From assembly GCA_035550795.1 (NCBI GenBank), contig DASZOL010000078.1:1-64000 (forward strand): a DNA stretch of 64,000 nucleotides. The letters are read 5' to 3'. The notes beneath the pieces were generated by a model, which saw nothing but the letters and a program-made list of their open reading frames with translations, was not told where the DNA came from and did no database searches. Both the position numbers and the translations under genes were made by a program. Below are positions 50,930-59,874 of this stretch, one piece after another. Origin of the DNA: DASRDR01 sp035550795 (GTDB taxonomy: Bacteria > Methylomirabilota > Methylomirabilia > Rokubacteriales > DASRDR01). Position 1 is the stretch's first letter. Each line of letters starts with the position of its first letter.

Positions 50930-51562
50930 ATGGCGCTTCGACTGGGCGACACTGCTCCCGACTTCACCGCGTCCACCACGCAGGGACCCATCCGCTTCCA
51001 CGAGTGGCTCGGCGACCACTGGGGCGTTCTCTTCTCCCACCCCAAGGATTTCACCCCGGTCTGCACGACCGAGCTGGGCGAGACCGCACGTCTCAAGGCC
51101 GAGTTCGACCGCCGTCACGTCAAGGTCCTCGGTCTCAGCGTCGACCCCGCCGACGCCCACGCGCGCTGGTCCGACGACATCCGCGACACGCAGGGCCACG
51201 CCGTGAACTTCCCCCTCGTCGCCGACCAGGACCGGGCCGTCTCGACCCTGTACGACATGATCCACCCCAACGCCAGCGAGACGTTTACCGTGCGGTCGGT
51301 GTTCGTCATCGACCCCAAGAAGAAGATCCGGCTCACCCTCACGTACCCGGCCAGCACCGGGCGCAACTTCATCGAGATCCTCCGCGTGATCGACTCGCTC
51401 CAGCTGACGGACCGCCACAGCGTGGCGACCCCGGTCAACTGGAAGCCCGGCGACGACGTCATCATCGTCCCGGCGGTCTCGGACGAGGACGCCCGGAAGA
51501 AGTTCCCGGGCGGCTGGAAAACGCTCAGGCCCTATCTCCGCGTGGTTGCGCAGCCGAAGTGA
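50930..51562 (+). CDS. 1-Cys peroxiredoxin (Prx6-type)
   Basis: A 210-residue peroxiredoxin. The peroxidatic Cys45 lies in HPKDFTPVCTTELG. The Prx6 branch is shown by the long C-terminal domain (VATPVNWKPGDDVIIVPAVSDEDARKKFPGGW-type residues near 165-200) and by NFPLVADQDRAVSTLYDMI. No resolving Cys is evident, so it would use glutathione, thioredoxin or ascorbate-like reductants. A good AAGGAGG-type site precedes the ATG. It detoxifies hydrogen peroxide and organic peroxides. Confidence 0.95.
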   Translation: MALRLGDTAPDFTASTTQGPIRFHEWLGDHWGVLFSHPKDFTPVCTTELGETARLKAEFDRRHVKVLGLSVDPADAHARWSDDIRDTQGHAVNFPLVADQDRAVSTLYDMIHPNASETFTVRSVFVIDPKKKIRLTLTYPASTGRNFIEILRVIDSLQLTDRHSVATPVNWKPGDDVIIVPAVSDEDARKKFPGGWKTLRPYLRVVAQPK

Positions 51563-51722
51563 CGCGGGCATCCACGCCCTGGGGATTCCCCAGGGCGGCC
51601 TGCCGCACCGCCGCGGCTGCGGGGTTCGCCGCAGTCGCGGCCCGCGTCCTGACGGTGACGCCGTTGCCAGGGACCACGGATTCCCCGCAGGGCGGACGCC
51701 CGCGCAAGGCACGGAGGTCGTG

Positions 51723-52193
51723 ATGAACGAGGACCATCGGGCCATCGTGAACAGCATCCGCGTAGCCGCCGCGGCGCTCGAGCGGACCCTGGCGACGGTC
51801 CGTCCGGGGACCCAGGACCGCCCGCCGCGCGCCGGCGAATGGTCGGTCCGGGAGACGCTCGTGCACGTGCGGAACACCGTCGTCATGGTCTACGGGCTCC
51901 GGATCCGCCGGCTCCTGTACGAGCCCGACCCCGTGTTCGCCGACTACGACGAGGGGGCGTTCCGCCGGGAAGACCTCCGCCGGGGCGAGCCACTCGACGA
52001 CCTCGCTCGCATGGTCGTCCGCGAGCACGAGCAGATCGCCGGCCTTCTCGACGGCCTGCCTGACGACCGCTGGAGTCGGCAGGGCCGGCATCCGGAGCTC
52101 GGCGCCATGTCCGTCGAGCTCCTCGCCCGGCGGGTGGCCGAGCACGCGGTGGAGCACACCCGGCAGATCGCCGAGACCGTCAGGGCGCTGTAG
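51723..52193 (+). CDS. DinB-family four-helix protein
   Basis: A 156-residue DinB/YfiT-like four-helix bundle. The metal-binding His positions are visible in VRETLVHVRNT, REHEQIAGLLDGL and AEHAVEHTRQIAE. Related proteins are thiol-dependent transferases using bacillithiol or mycothiol, or have no known activity. ATG 51723 follows CGGAGG. It overlaps the convergent nucleoside hydrolase by 14 bases. Confidence 0.82.
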   Translation: MNEDHRAIVNSIRVAAAALERTLATVRPGTQDRPPRAGEWSVRETLVHVRNTVVMVYGLRIRRLLYEPDPVFADYDEGAFRREDLRRGEPLDDLARMVVREHEQIAGLLDGLPDDRWSRQGRHPELGAMSVELLARRVAEHAVEHTRQIAETVRAL

Positions 52194-53190
52194 GGGGCCG
52201 GACTCGCGCGGGCGCCCCCGCCGAGACGCGCGCGAGGAAGAGATCGAGGAACCGTCCGGTGTCGACGGCCATCGCGACCCCGCAGTTGGCCGGCGCCTTC
52301 TCGGAGGCGGGGATCCGCCGCCGGTCGGCGACCGCGGCCCCCCGTGTCACGCGCCCCTCGTCCTCGACCTCGACGTGAAGGGGCTCGAGCGTCACCAGCG
52401 CGGGGTCGAGCGCCACGCCCACCGCCAGGGGGTCGTGCAGCGCGATCCCCTCGTCCCCCCGCTGGTCGCCGAACAGGAACAGGTGATCCGTGAAATCGTC
52501 GATGAACCGCGCCAGCGCCGGCCGGCCCCTCGCCAGCGCCGCGGCCAGCCTGGCGCGCCGGATCCTGACCTGGCCGGTGGCGTCGAGCGGGACCAGCTCG
52601 ATGGGCAGGCCCGACCGGAGGACGGCCGCCGCGGCTTGCGGGTCGACGAAGAAGTTGAACTCGGCGGCCGGCGTGGTGTTCCCCGGAACCGCGATCGCGC
52701 CGCCCATGACGACGACCCGGCCGACCCGGGACATGCGCCGCGGGCCCCGCTCGAGCGCGATGGCGAGATTCGTCAGGGGGCCGAGGGCCACGACCACCAG
52801 CTCGCCCCCGAACCGGTCGGCCATCTCGAGGATCAGGTCCGGCCCGTCGACCGCGCCGTCGGGCGCCGGAGCGAGCCTCGGATAGAGGGACCGCCCGGCG
52901 CCGTCCCGGAGGCGGCTGATGCCGCCCAGACCGTCGTCACCGTGGAAGTCGGTCGCGGTGACCAGCGGTCCCCGGAGCGGCGCGGCCGCGCCGCGCGCGA
53001 GGCGAGGCCGCGTCGCGGGCGCCGCGGCGTCGAGGACCCGGTGGACGTTGGCGGTCGCGAGGCCCACCGGGACGTTGCCGGCCACCGACGTGATGGCCTC
53101 GACGGACACCTCGGGCGAGGCCAGCGCCAGGAGCAGCGCGAGCGCATCGTCGATGCCCGGGTCGGTGTCGATCAGCCACGGAACGGGCAC
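52180..53190 (-). CDS. Inosine-uridine-preferring nucleoside hydrolase
   Basis: A 336-residue nucleoside N-ribohydrolase. The calcium-binding Asp cluster is at the N-terminus (LIDTDPGIDDALALLLAL), with ITSVAGNVPVGLATANVHRVL, HGDDGLGG, VALGPLTNLAIALER and VVMGGAIAVPGNTTPAAEFNFFVDP, and the fourth-strand Asp in LHDPLAVGVAL. It splits purine or pyrimidine ribosides to base and ribose in the cytoplasm for salvage. Length is normal. It is convergent with the DinB gene and alone in its transcript. Confidence 0.94.
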   Translation of the reverse strand: MPVPWLIDTDPGIDDALALLLALASPEVSVEAITSVAGNVPVGLATANVHRVLDAAAPATRPRLARGAAAPLRGPLVTATDFHGDDGLGGISRLRDGAGRSLYPRLAPAPDGAVDGPDLILEMADRFGGELVVVALGPLTNLAIALERGPRRMSRVGRVVVMGGAIAVPGNTTPAAEFNFFVDPQAAAAVLRSGLPIELVPLDATGQVRIRRARLAAALARGRPALARFIDDFTDHLFLFGDQRGDEGIALHDPLAVGVALDPALVTLEPLHVEVEDEGRVTRGAAVADRRRIPASEKAPANCGVAMAVDTGRFLDLFLARVSAGAPARVRPPTAP

Positions 53191-53285
53191 GGCGGCTTCC
53201 CTTCAAGACTCCGCGGGACGGCCGCGATCGGCGAGCGCGGCATCGCGACCCTCCTTCCGGCCGGCGGCGGCGTGGCGGCGGGCCG

Positions 53286-54812
53286 TCAGCCCCGCACCGT
53301 CACATCGAAGACGTGGTGGCCCCACGGAGAGAGGTCCAGATAGAGCCCCTCCCGCGCGAGGTCACTGCCGTCGCGCTCGTATCTGGTCCGGGGATCCATC
53401 AGGTCGGCGAGGACGAACGCGCGGCCGCCGAGGTCGGCCCACGGCAGTCGCACGTAGCACTGGCCCCGCGTGGCCGCGTAGTTGACCGCGACGAGCAGCC
53501 GGCGGTCCGCGCCCGAGGATGAGAGCGCCCACGCGAACGCAATGAAGGGCTCCCACGAGGCGTTCCCCTCCCATGCGGGCTGCCGTTCCAGGAGCCGCCA
53601 CTCCCCGGCGCGCGCCTCCGGCCGGCGCATGCAGGCGAAGACCCGGTTGTAGAACGCTTCCAGTTCCCGGTCGACCGGCTCGGGTGCCCGGCGGCGGAGA
53701 TGGTTGGAGGTCCGCAGCCGGCGGCCGGAGCGCTGGCCCTCGTGGACGAAGCGGAGGCCGGGCACCAGAAAGGTGATCACCGCGGCGGCCCGGTGCACCG
53801 GGGCCGGGAAGACGGCGGCCACCCGCGGCTCGTCGTGGTTCTCGATGAAGCGCGCCGAGGCGCGCTGAAAGGCTGGATCGGCGAGGAGGTGCCCGCGGAC
53901 GGCGCCGGCGTCCTGGGCGCGCAGGCGATCGTAGAGGCGCTTGTCGTAGGTGTAGTCGAACCCCTGCTGCTGCAGGGTCCACTCGAGGTCCCAGTAGGCC
54001 TCGGCCATGAACACGAATCCCGGGTGGCGCTGGCCGACGTGTCGAATGGCGCTGGACCAGAACGACTCGTCGCGGGGCGGGCTCCCGTCGGCGGGACGCG
54101 AGCGCTCGCCCCAGGTGCGCGCGATGACGTCGGGCAGGAGGAGCATGGCCATGTCGCAGCGCACGCCGTCGCACTGGGCGGCGACCGCCTGCAGCTCCGC
54201 CAGCATGGCCTCGCGCAAGCCCGCGTGGCGATAGTTCAGCTGGAGCGTGTCGGACCATCCCGGAAAGTACGGGTCGCGCCCGTGGGCCAGGATGCGGGCG
54301 CCGCGGGACGTGTCGACGCGACGGTAGTTCTGGGGCTCGCGCGCCAGGTCGTCCTCGCTCCCCTGCACGTAGAACTCCGGATGCTCGCGCGCCCACGGAT
54401 GGTCGAGCGCGGTGTGGTTGCCCACGAAGTCCAGCATGAGCTTGACCCCGCGCTGGGCGAGCCGCGCGCGCAAACGCTCGAGCGCGGGCGGGCCGCCGAA
54501 GTCCCGGTTCACCGTGTACGCCTGGATCGCGAAGGGCGAGCCGCACACGTCGGCCGGGGTGAAGTCGGACAGGAGCTCCCGGTACTCGCGCTGCAACTCG
54601 GGCTGGGTGAGCGAGATCTGACGGCTGGCCTCCCCGGTCTGCCAGACCCCGAGGGGCCAGACCCAGTCGAAGCCGTCGGCGGCGAACCGCTCGAGCGACA
54701 CGTCGTCGATGTCGTCGAGCGTGGCGGGGCGCCGGAGATCCAGGCCCCGCTGGTGGAGCCACGCCCGGGTGTTGAGCTGGTAGAGCGCCGGATGCCGGGG
54801 AGAGCCGGTCAC
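53286..54812 (-). CDS. GH13 alpha-amylase-family glycoside hydrolase
   Basis: A 508-residue TIM-barrel enzyme. Conserved regions are all present: I MLDFVGNHTALDHPW, II GVRCDMAML with the nucleophile Asp, III FMAEAYWDL with the acid/base Glu, and IV FIENHDEPR. The N-terminus starts ALYQLNTRAWL, and a beta domain ends SPWGHHVFDVTV. It acts on an alpha-glucan, trehalose or sucrose-like substrate; the lack of a signal peptide suggests a cytoplasmic one. GTG 54812 overlaps the stop of the upstream GH63-like gene (GTGA), so both belong to one operon, perhaps for compatible solute or storage glucan turnover. Confidence 0.9.
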   Translation of the reverse strand: MTGSPRHPALYQLNTRAWLHQRGLDLRRPATLDDIDDVSLERFAADGFDWVWPLGVWQTGEASRQISLTQPELQREYRELLSDFTPADVCGSPFAIQAYTVNRDFGGPPALERLRARLAQRGVKLMLDFVGNHTALDHPWAREHPEFYVQGSEDDLAREPQNYRRVDTSRGARILAHGRDPYFPGWSDTLQLNYRHAGLREAMLAELQAVAAQCDGVRCDMAMLLLPDVIARTWGERSRPADGSPPRDESFWSSAIRHVGQRHPGFVFMAEAYWDLEWTLQQQGFDYTYDKRLYDRLRAQDAGAVRGHLLADPAFQRASARFIENHDEPRVAAVFPAPVHRAAAVITFLVPGLRFVHEGQRSGRRLRTSNHLRRRAPEPVDRELEAFYNRVFACMRRPEARAGEWRLLERQPAWEGNASWEPFIAFAWALSSSGADRRLLVAVNYAATRGQCYVRLPWADLGGRAFVLADLMDPRTRYERDGSDLAREGLYLDLSPWGHHVFDVTVRG

Positions 54813-56662
54813 CGCCGTGACCTGATCGGCGCCGGCCTCACCGGTGCGCCCAGCGCCTGGCCTCCCTGCTCCAGGAAGGCCCGGGCGTCGAGGGTGCCGA
54901 AGAGCTTGAGTAGCGCGGCGACGAGACCCGTCCAGCCCGTCTGGTGACTGGCGCCGATGCCGGCCCCGTTGTCCCCGTGGAAGTACTCGTGCGGCGCGCT
55001 CCGGTCGAAGACCCCGATGTTGTCGAGCCCGAGGAACCCGCCCTCGAAGACGTTCTGCCCGTCGCGGTCCTTGCGGTTCACCCACCACGTGAAGTTCATC
55101 AGAAGCTTCTGGAAGATCGCCTTCAGGAACTCGACGTCGCCCTCGCCGCGAAGCAGCTTGTCCTGGCCGTACACGTACCAGGCCGCCCACGCATGCACGG
55201 GGGGATTCACGTCGCCGAAGTTCCACTCGTAGGCCGGGATCTGGCCGCTCGGATGCAGGTACTGCGGCTCCAGCATCAGGAGGAGCTGGTCCTTCGCGAA
55301 GTCCGGGTCGACGACGTTCAGCGCGAGCACGTGAAAGGCGAGGTCCCAGGCCGCGTACCACGGGTACTCCCACTTGTCCGGCATCGAGATGACGTCCGCG
55401 TTGACCATGTGGACCCACTGGGCGTTCCGGATCCAGGCCCCGCGGGTGGCGTAGGGGTCGACGCGGTGCTCCTCGAGCCAGCGTGGCACGTCGTAGTAGA
55501 AGAACTGCTTGCTCCAGAGCATCCCGGCGAGCGCCTGGCGCATCACGAGGGCCGCGTCCGGGCCGATCGACGGCGGCGTGATGGCAGCGTAGAAGGCGTC
55601 CGCTTCCTCGCGCCGCACCCGCAGCGTCGCCTCGAAGTCGGCGCCGAACGCCCCCCGCGCGAGGGCCGCGGGCGCGTCGGGCGTCAGGCGCAGCCGGATC
55701 TCGGTGCGCTGCCCCGGCGCGAGCGACACCTGGTAGTGGGCCGCGACCTTGGTGCCGACCTGGGCCGGGTTCACGGCGTCCTCCTGGCCGTGGACGAGGT
55801 AGCGATCGATGGCGTCTTTCACCCAGGGGCGCGCGTTCGCGGTGCCGAACAGGCGCTCCGCGTTGGTGTCGTTCTCGGTGAACAGGAGCCGGGTGGGAGC
55901 CTCCGAGTAGAGGTACCGGTCGCCCAGCGCGGCATGGGTGGCGGCGACCACACCGGCGCCGCGCGGACCGCCCGCAATCCGAAGGCCGAGCTGCGGGGAC
56001 TCGACGCCCCAGGACCACGTGTTACGAAACCACAGCGTGGGCAGCACGTGAAGGCTCGCCGCCGCGGGGCCACGGTTGACGACGGTGATGCAGGCCAGGA
56101 TGTCCTCGGGCGAGGCCTTCGCGTACTCCACGAGCACGTCGAAGTACCGGTCGTCGTCGAACACGCCGGTCTCGAGCAGCTCGAACTCCGGCTCGTTCCG
56201 GTTCCGCTGCCGGTTCCGGGCGACGAGGGTCTCGTACGGATACGGCGACTGGGAATACTTGTACAGGTACTTCATGTAGGAGTGGGTCGGAGTGCTGTCG
56301 AGGTAGAAGTAGTACTCCTTGACGTCCTCCCCGTGGTTGCCCTCGATGTTGGTGAGGCCGAATAGGCGCTCCTTGACGATCGGGTCCACGCCGTTCCAGA
56401 GGGCCAGGGCGAAGCACAGGAGCTGTCGGTCGTCCGAGATGCCGGCCAGACCGTCTTCGCCCCAGCGGAAGGCCCGCGAGCGCGCCTGATCGTGACTGAA
56501 GTAGCCCCACGCGTTGCCCGTGTCGCTGTAGTCCTCGCGCACGGTGCCCCACTGACGCTCGGCGAGATACGGTCCCCACTTCCGCCAGGGCGTGCCGGAA
56601 TGGCGCGCCTCCTCGAGGCGGCGCCCTTCCTCGGTCATCGGCGAGTCATTGACGTCGGTCAT
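54809..56662 (-). CDS. GH63 / mannosylglycerate-hydrolase-like protein with internal in-frame deletion
   Basis: A 617-residue protein. The first 560 residues follow the MGH1-like GH63 family (HSGTPWRKWGPYLAERQWGTVREDYS, RWGEDGLAGISDDRQLLCFALALWNG, EGNHGEDVKEYYFYLD, GFLGLDNIGVFDRSAP). Directly after FDRSAP comes HEYFHGDNGAGIGASHQTGWTG, which in relatives of about 880-900 residues lies near the C-terminus. Roughly 270 residues of the (alpha/alpha)6 catalytic barrel are therefore missing, yet the frame is kept (junction about 54991). Either the gene suffered a clean deletion or the assembly joined wrong ends. Activity is doubtful. It is upstream of and coupled to the GH13 gene. Confidence 0.82.
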   Translation of the reverse strand: MTDVNDSPMTEEGRRLEEARHSGTPWRKWGPYLAERQWGTVREDYSDTGNAWGYFSHDQARSRAFRWGEDGLAGISDDRQLLCFALALWNGVDPIVKERLFGLTNIEGNHGEDVKEYYFYLDSTPTHSYMKYLYKYSQSPYPYETLVARNRQRNRNEPEFELLETGVFDDDRYFDVLVEYAKASPEDILACITVVNRGPAAASLHVLPTLWFRNTWSWGVESPQLGLRIAGGPRGAGVVAATHAALGDRYLYSEAPTRLLFTENDTNAERLFGTANARPWVKDAIDRYLVHGQEDAVNPAQVGTKVAAHYQVSLAPGQRTEIRLRLTPDAPAALARGAFGADFEATLRVRREEADAFYAAITPPSIGPDAALVMRQALAGMLWSKQFFYYDVPRWLEEHRVDPYATRGAWIRNAQWVHMVNADVISMPDKWEYPWYAAWDLAFHVLALNVVDPDFAKDQLLLMLEPQYLHPSGQIPAYEWNFGDVNPPVHAWAAWYVYGQDKLLRGEGDVEFLKAIFQKLLMNFTWWVNRKDRDGQNVFEGGFLGLDNIGVFDRSAPHEYFHGDNGAGIGASHQTGWTGLVAALLKLFGTLDARAFLEQGGQALGAPVRPAPIRSRR

Positions 56663-56709
56663 CGGCGGGGCCTTCGCATCCAGCAGCGCCCCGGCCCCGG
56701 AGCGAAGGC

Positions 56710-57507
56710 CTAGCTCGGGCGTCCGAGGTACGGCAGCCATCGGACGAGTACCCCGTTCAGCGTGCCGTCGCGCTTCCAGGCCGCGAGGGCCTCGTTGATC
56801 TGCGCCAGCAGCGCCGGCTCGTCCCGCCGAACGCCCCAGGCCAGGTTCTCCCTGTTGAGGGGCCGCCAGAGGCCGGCGAGGTCCGCTTCGTTCGCGGACA
56901 CGACCCATGCGATGGAAGGGCCGTCGTGCACGAACACGTCGATCGCGCGGCGCCGGAGCGCCAGCGCGGCGTCGTCCGCGCGGGAGAAGGCCACCCGCCG
57001 CGCGTTGGGGAAGCTCTGCTGCACGAAGACGTCGCCGGTCGTCCGCTCGACGACGCCGACCGTCGCCGGGGTCTCGAGCAGCGCCTCGTTCGAGCCGTAC
57101 CGCCGGCCGTCCTCGGTCCGCACCGCGGCCATCAGGCCGCCCTCGAGGTACGGGTCGGTGAAGGCGATGCGGACGGCCCGCGCCTCCGTCACCGACATCC
57201 CGGACATGATGATGTCGGTCCGTCTCGCCAGCAGGGCGTCGATCTGCTGATCCCACGCGACCTCGGCGAAGTAGACGGGTCGGCCGAGCCGGGCGCCGAG
57301 GAGCCGGGCGAGATCCGCCTCCACGCCCGCGATCTGGCCGCCCTGCCGGAAGACGATCGGCGGGTACGTCGGCGTGACGCCCACGCGCAGGGCGTTGGCC
57401 GGGACCTCGGCATGAGGCGGGCCGGTGCGGTAGTAGTCCTGGGTGCAGCCGGCCCACGCCGTGACCGTGACGAGCAGCAGGACGAGCCGAAGGGGCGAAC
57501 GCGCCAT
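56710..57507 (-). CDS. ABC transporter substrate-binding lipoprotein (amino-acid type, SBP_bac_3)
   Basis: A 265-residue periplasmic binding protein of the amino-acid family. A signal LVLLLVTVTAWAGC ends with a lipobox Cys at about residue 20. The two-lobed domain starts ALRVGVTPTYPPIVFRQGG and shows GVEADLARLLGARLG, IIMSGMSVTEARAVRIAFTDPY and WGVRRDEPALLAQINEALA. No permease or ATPase gene is nearby, so it may supply a remote transporter or be part of a signalling system. It lies 47 bases upstream of the GH63-like gene on the same strand. Confidence 0.88.
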   Translation of the reverse strand: MARSPLRLVLLLVTVTAWAGCTQDYYRTGPPHAEVPANALRVGVTPTYPPIVFRQGGQIAGVEADLARLLGARLGRPVYFAEVAWDQQIDALLARRTDIIMSGMSVTEARAVRIAFTDPYLEGGLMAAVRTEDGRRYGSNEALLETPATVGVVERTTGDVFVQQSFPNARRVAFSRADDAALALRRRAIDVFVHDGPSIAWVVSANEADLAGLWRPLNRENLAWGVRRDEPALLAQINEALAAWKRDGTLNGVLVRWLPYLGRPS

Positions 57508-57692
57508 TTGGAGGTCCCTCTCCCGGCACGCAGTGCCGGCCGCGTCGACTGGTAGCGATCATAGCAGCCGTCCCGTCCGCAGGACACAGGGGCGCGGAGC
57601 GGGCCCACGCCGTCGCGACCAGCTGCGATTGTCGCGCCGACCGCGCCCCGGTACACTCTACCGGGCTCACTCCCGAGAACGCGCGAGAACCG

Positions 57693-58931
57693 ATGATCGT
57701 CATGCGACAGCGTGCCGCTTCCGAATCACTGGTGGAGTCCGCCTATGCGTGGCGGCGGCTGGCGGTCTCACTGGCGCTCAGCACCATCGGCGGAGTCGGC
57801 CTCTGGTCCGTGGTCGTCGTGCTGCCCGCGGTGCAGGCCGAGTTCGACGTCGCGCGCGGCAGCGCCTCCTTGCCCTACACCGCGACGATGCTGGGCTTCG
57901 CCGTCGGCGGGATTCTCATGGGCCGCCTGGCCGACCGCTTCGGCATCGTGATCCCGCTCGTCGTGGCCTCGATCGGCCTCAGTGTCGGCTACCTCCTGGC
58001 AGCGCAGGCGCCGGGCCTCGGGCAGTTCGCGCTCGCGCAGGGGCTGGCGATCGGACTGCTCGGGAGCTCCGTCACCTTCGCCCCGCTGGTGGCGGACGTC
58101 TCGCACTGGTTCACGCGCCGGCGCGGCATCGCGGTCGCGATCTGCGCGAGCGGCAACTACCTGGCCGGGACCGTCTGGCCTCCGGTCCTCCAGCACTTCA
58201 CCGCCACGCGCGGATGGCGCCCCACGATGGTGGGCGTCGGCGTGTTCTGCGCCTTGACCATGCTCCCCCTGACCCTCGCGCTTCGTCGGCGCTCGCCGGT
58301 CGCGCCCGCGGTCGTCCCGACGGCGGCCGCGGCGGCCGGCGCGGTCCGGCCGCGCATCTCGGCCGGCCGGCTGCAGGCGCTGCTCATGGTCGCGGGACTG
58401 GGATGCTGCGTCGCGATGTCGATGCCGCAGGTGCACATCGTGGCCTACGCGAGCGACCTCGGCTACGGCGTGGCGCACGGGGCCCGGATGCTCTCCGTCA
58501 TGCTCGGCCTAGGCGTCGTCAGCCGCCTCGCCTCCGGCTGGATCGCCGACCGCATCGGCGGGATCCGCACCCTGCTCCTGGGGTCGGCCCTGCAATGCCT
58601 GACGCTGGCCCTGTTTCTGCCCTTCAGCGGGCTCGGGCCGCTCTACGCCGTCTCGGCGCTGTTCGGCCTGTCGCAGGGCGGGATCGTGCCCGCCTACGCC
58701 ATCATCGTCCGCGAATCCTTCGCGCCGCAGGAGGCAGGGACGCGGATCGGCGCCGTGGTGTTGGCGACGATCGTGGGCATGGCGCTCGGCGGATGGATGT
58801 CGGGGGTGATCTTCGACCTGACCGGCTCGTACCAGGCCGCATTCCTCAACGGCCTCATCTGGAACCTGCTCAACCTCGCGATCGCGCTCTTCCTGCTCGG
58901 CCAGCCGCGCCGGATCCCGGCGGTGGCGTAG
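57693..58931 (+). CDS. MFS transporter
   Basis: A 412-residue major facilitator protein with 12 predicted helices. The loop 2-3 motif is GGILMGRLADRFG, and a repeat of it is WIADRIGG after helix 8. SHWFTRRRGIAVAICASGNYLAG resembles the oxalate/formate and monocarboxylate carrier group. The substrate may therefore be an organic acid. It is divergent from the amino-acid-binding lipoprotein and lies just upstream of the GntR regulator, with no strong evidence for shared control. Confidence 0.92.
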   Translation: MIVMRQRAASESLVESAYAWRRLAVSLALSTIGGVGLWSVVVVLPAVQAEFDVARGSASLPYTATMLGFAVGGILMGRLADRFGIVIPLVVASIGLSVGYLLAAQAPGLGQFALAQGLAIGLLGSSVTFAPLVADVSHWFTRRRGIAVAICASGNYLAGTVWPPVLQHFTATRGWRPTMVGVGVFCALTMLPLTLALRRRSPVAPAVVPTAAAAAGAVRPRISAGRLQALLMVAGLGCCVAMSMPQVHIVAYASDLGYGVAHGARMLSVMLGLGVVSRLASGWIADRIGGIRTLLLGSALQCLTLALFLPFSGLGPLYAVSALFGLSQGGIVPAYAIIVRESFAPQEAGTRIGAVVLATIVGMALGGWMSGVIFDLTGSYQAAFLNGLIWNLLNLAIALFLLGQPRRIPAVA

Positions 58932-58964
58932 CCTCGGCGCCGGGCTGTCCCGCGGCGCCCCCGC

Positions 58965-59008
58965 TTGACACCTTCCTGACCGCGGTGCTACGGGTATTGT
59001 CTAGACAA
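58965..59008 (+). promoter_or_regulatory. GntR promoter and palindromic operator
   Basis: TTGACA at 58965-58970 is a perfect -35 box; an 18-base spacer leads to TACGGG, a weak -10. TTGTCTAGACAA at 58997-59008 is a perfect 12-base palindrome, and GTCTAG-ACAA-CTAGAC (58999-59014) extends it into a second inverted repeat ending 2 bases before the GntR start codon. This is the form bound by HutC-type GntR proteins and sits where binding would block transcription, so autoregulation is likely. Confidence 0.65.
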
Positions 59009-59016
59009 CTAGACCG

Positions 59017-59775
59017 ATGGCGAACTCGGCGGCGGCCCTGATGGAAGCTCGACTCGGCGGACGGGTCCCCCGCTATCTGCGCATCGCCGACGCGCTGCGA
59101 CGTCGCCTCGCCGGGGGCGCCGCGGGCCGGGCGGCGCGGCTGCCATCCGAGTCCGCGCTGGCGGCCGAGTTCCAGGTGAGCCGGGAGACTTTGCGGGAGG
59201 CCCTGGCCCTCTTGCGGGACGAAGGGCTGATCTACTCGCTCGTCGGCCGCGGGACGTTCGCAAGCCCGGCTCACCGTCCGGTCGGCGTGCGCATCACGCA
59301 GCCCATCAACGAGCCCTACGTGGCCGGGCGTCCCAGCGTCCTGAAGGTGCTCGACCACGGTCTCGTGCCGGCGCCCGTGGAGACGAGCCGCGCGTTGGGT
59401 CTGCCGGCGCGCAGCCAGGTCTTCTGCTATCACTCGCTCCGGACGATCCGGGGGCGACCATTCCGCTACGGCCGGGTCTACCTGTCCCGGGGCGTCGCCG
59501 AGCGACTCGACCTCAGCCGGCTGCCCGAGCTGACCGTCTCGGAGAAGGTGGAGCGCGAGGCCGGCATCCGGCTGATCCGGGCCCATCAGGTCGTGGTGGC
59601 CACGGCCGCGCCCGTCGAGGTCGCGCGGCGCTTCGGGGTGGCGACGGGCAGCCCGGTCCTGATGTTCCGGCGAACCTACTACCAGGACAGCGGACGCCCG
59701 GTAGAGTTCGTCCTCGAGTACCAGGACTCGGCTCGATTTCCGTACGAGGAGGCGCTCGTCCGGACGACGCGGTGA
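59017..59775 (+). CDS. GntR-family regulator with UTRA domain (HutC type)
   Basis: A 252-residue repressor. The N-terminal winged helix-turn-helix spans about 15-85 (RIADALRRRLAGG, LPSESALAAEFQVSRETLREALALLRDEGLIYSLVGRGTF-type pattern). The C-terminal UTRA ligand domain (95-245) has GLPARSQVFCYHSLRTIRGRPF and PVEFVLEYQDSARFPYE. UTRA regulators respond to small metabolites such as sugar phosphates, amino acids or phosphonates. The palindrome at 58997-59008 is its probable operator. The oligopeptide-type ABC genes downstream on the same strand are its likely targets. Confidence 0.93.
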   Translation: MANSAAALMEARLGGRVPRYLRIADALRRRLAGGAAGRAARLPSESALAAEFQVSRETLREALALLRDEGLIYSLVGRGTFASPAHRPVGVRITQPINEPYVAGRPSVLKVLDHGLVPAPVETSRALGLPARSQVFCYHSLRTIRGRPFRYGRVYLSRGVAERLDLSRLPELTVSEKVEREAGIRLIRAHQVVVATAAPVEVARRFGVATGSPVLMFRRTYYQDSGRPVEFVLEYQDSARFPYEEALVRTTR

Positions 59776-59874
59776 CGCCGGAGCCCTCGCACGAGGGGCT
59801 CGGGCCGCGCGACGGGGGATCGAAGCGTGGGAGTGGGGGGCGGCGATTTCGTGACGGCAAGACGGGAGGATGCC

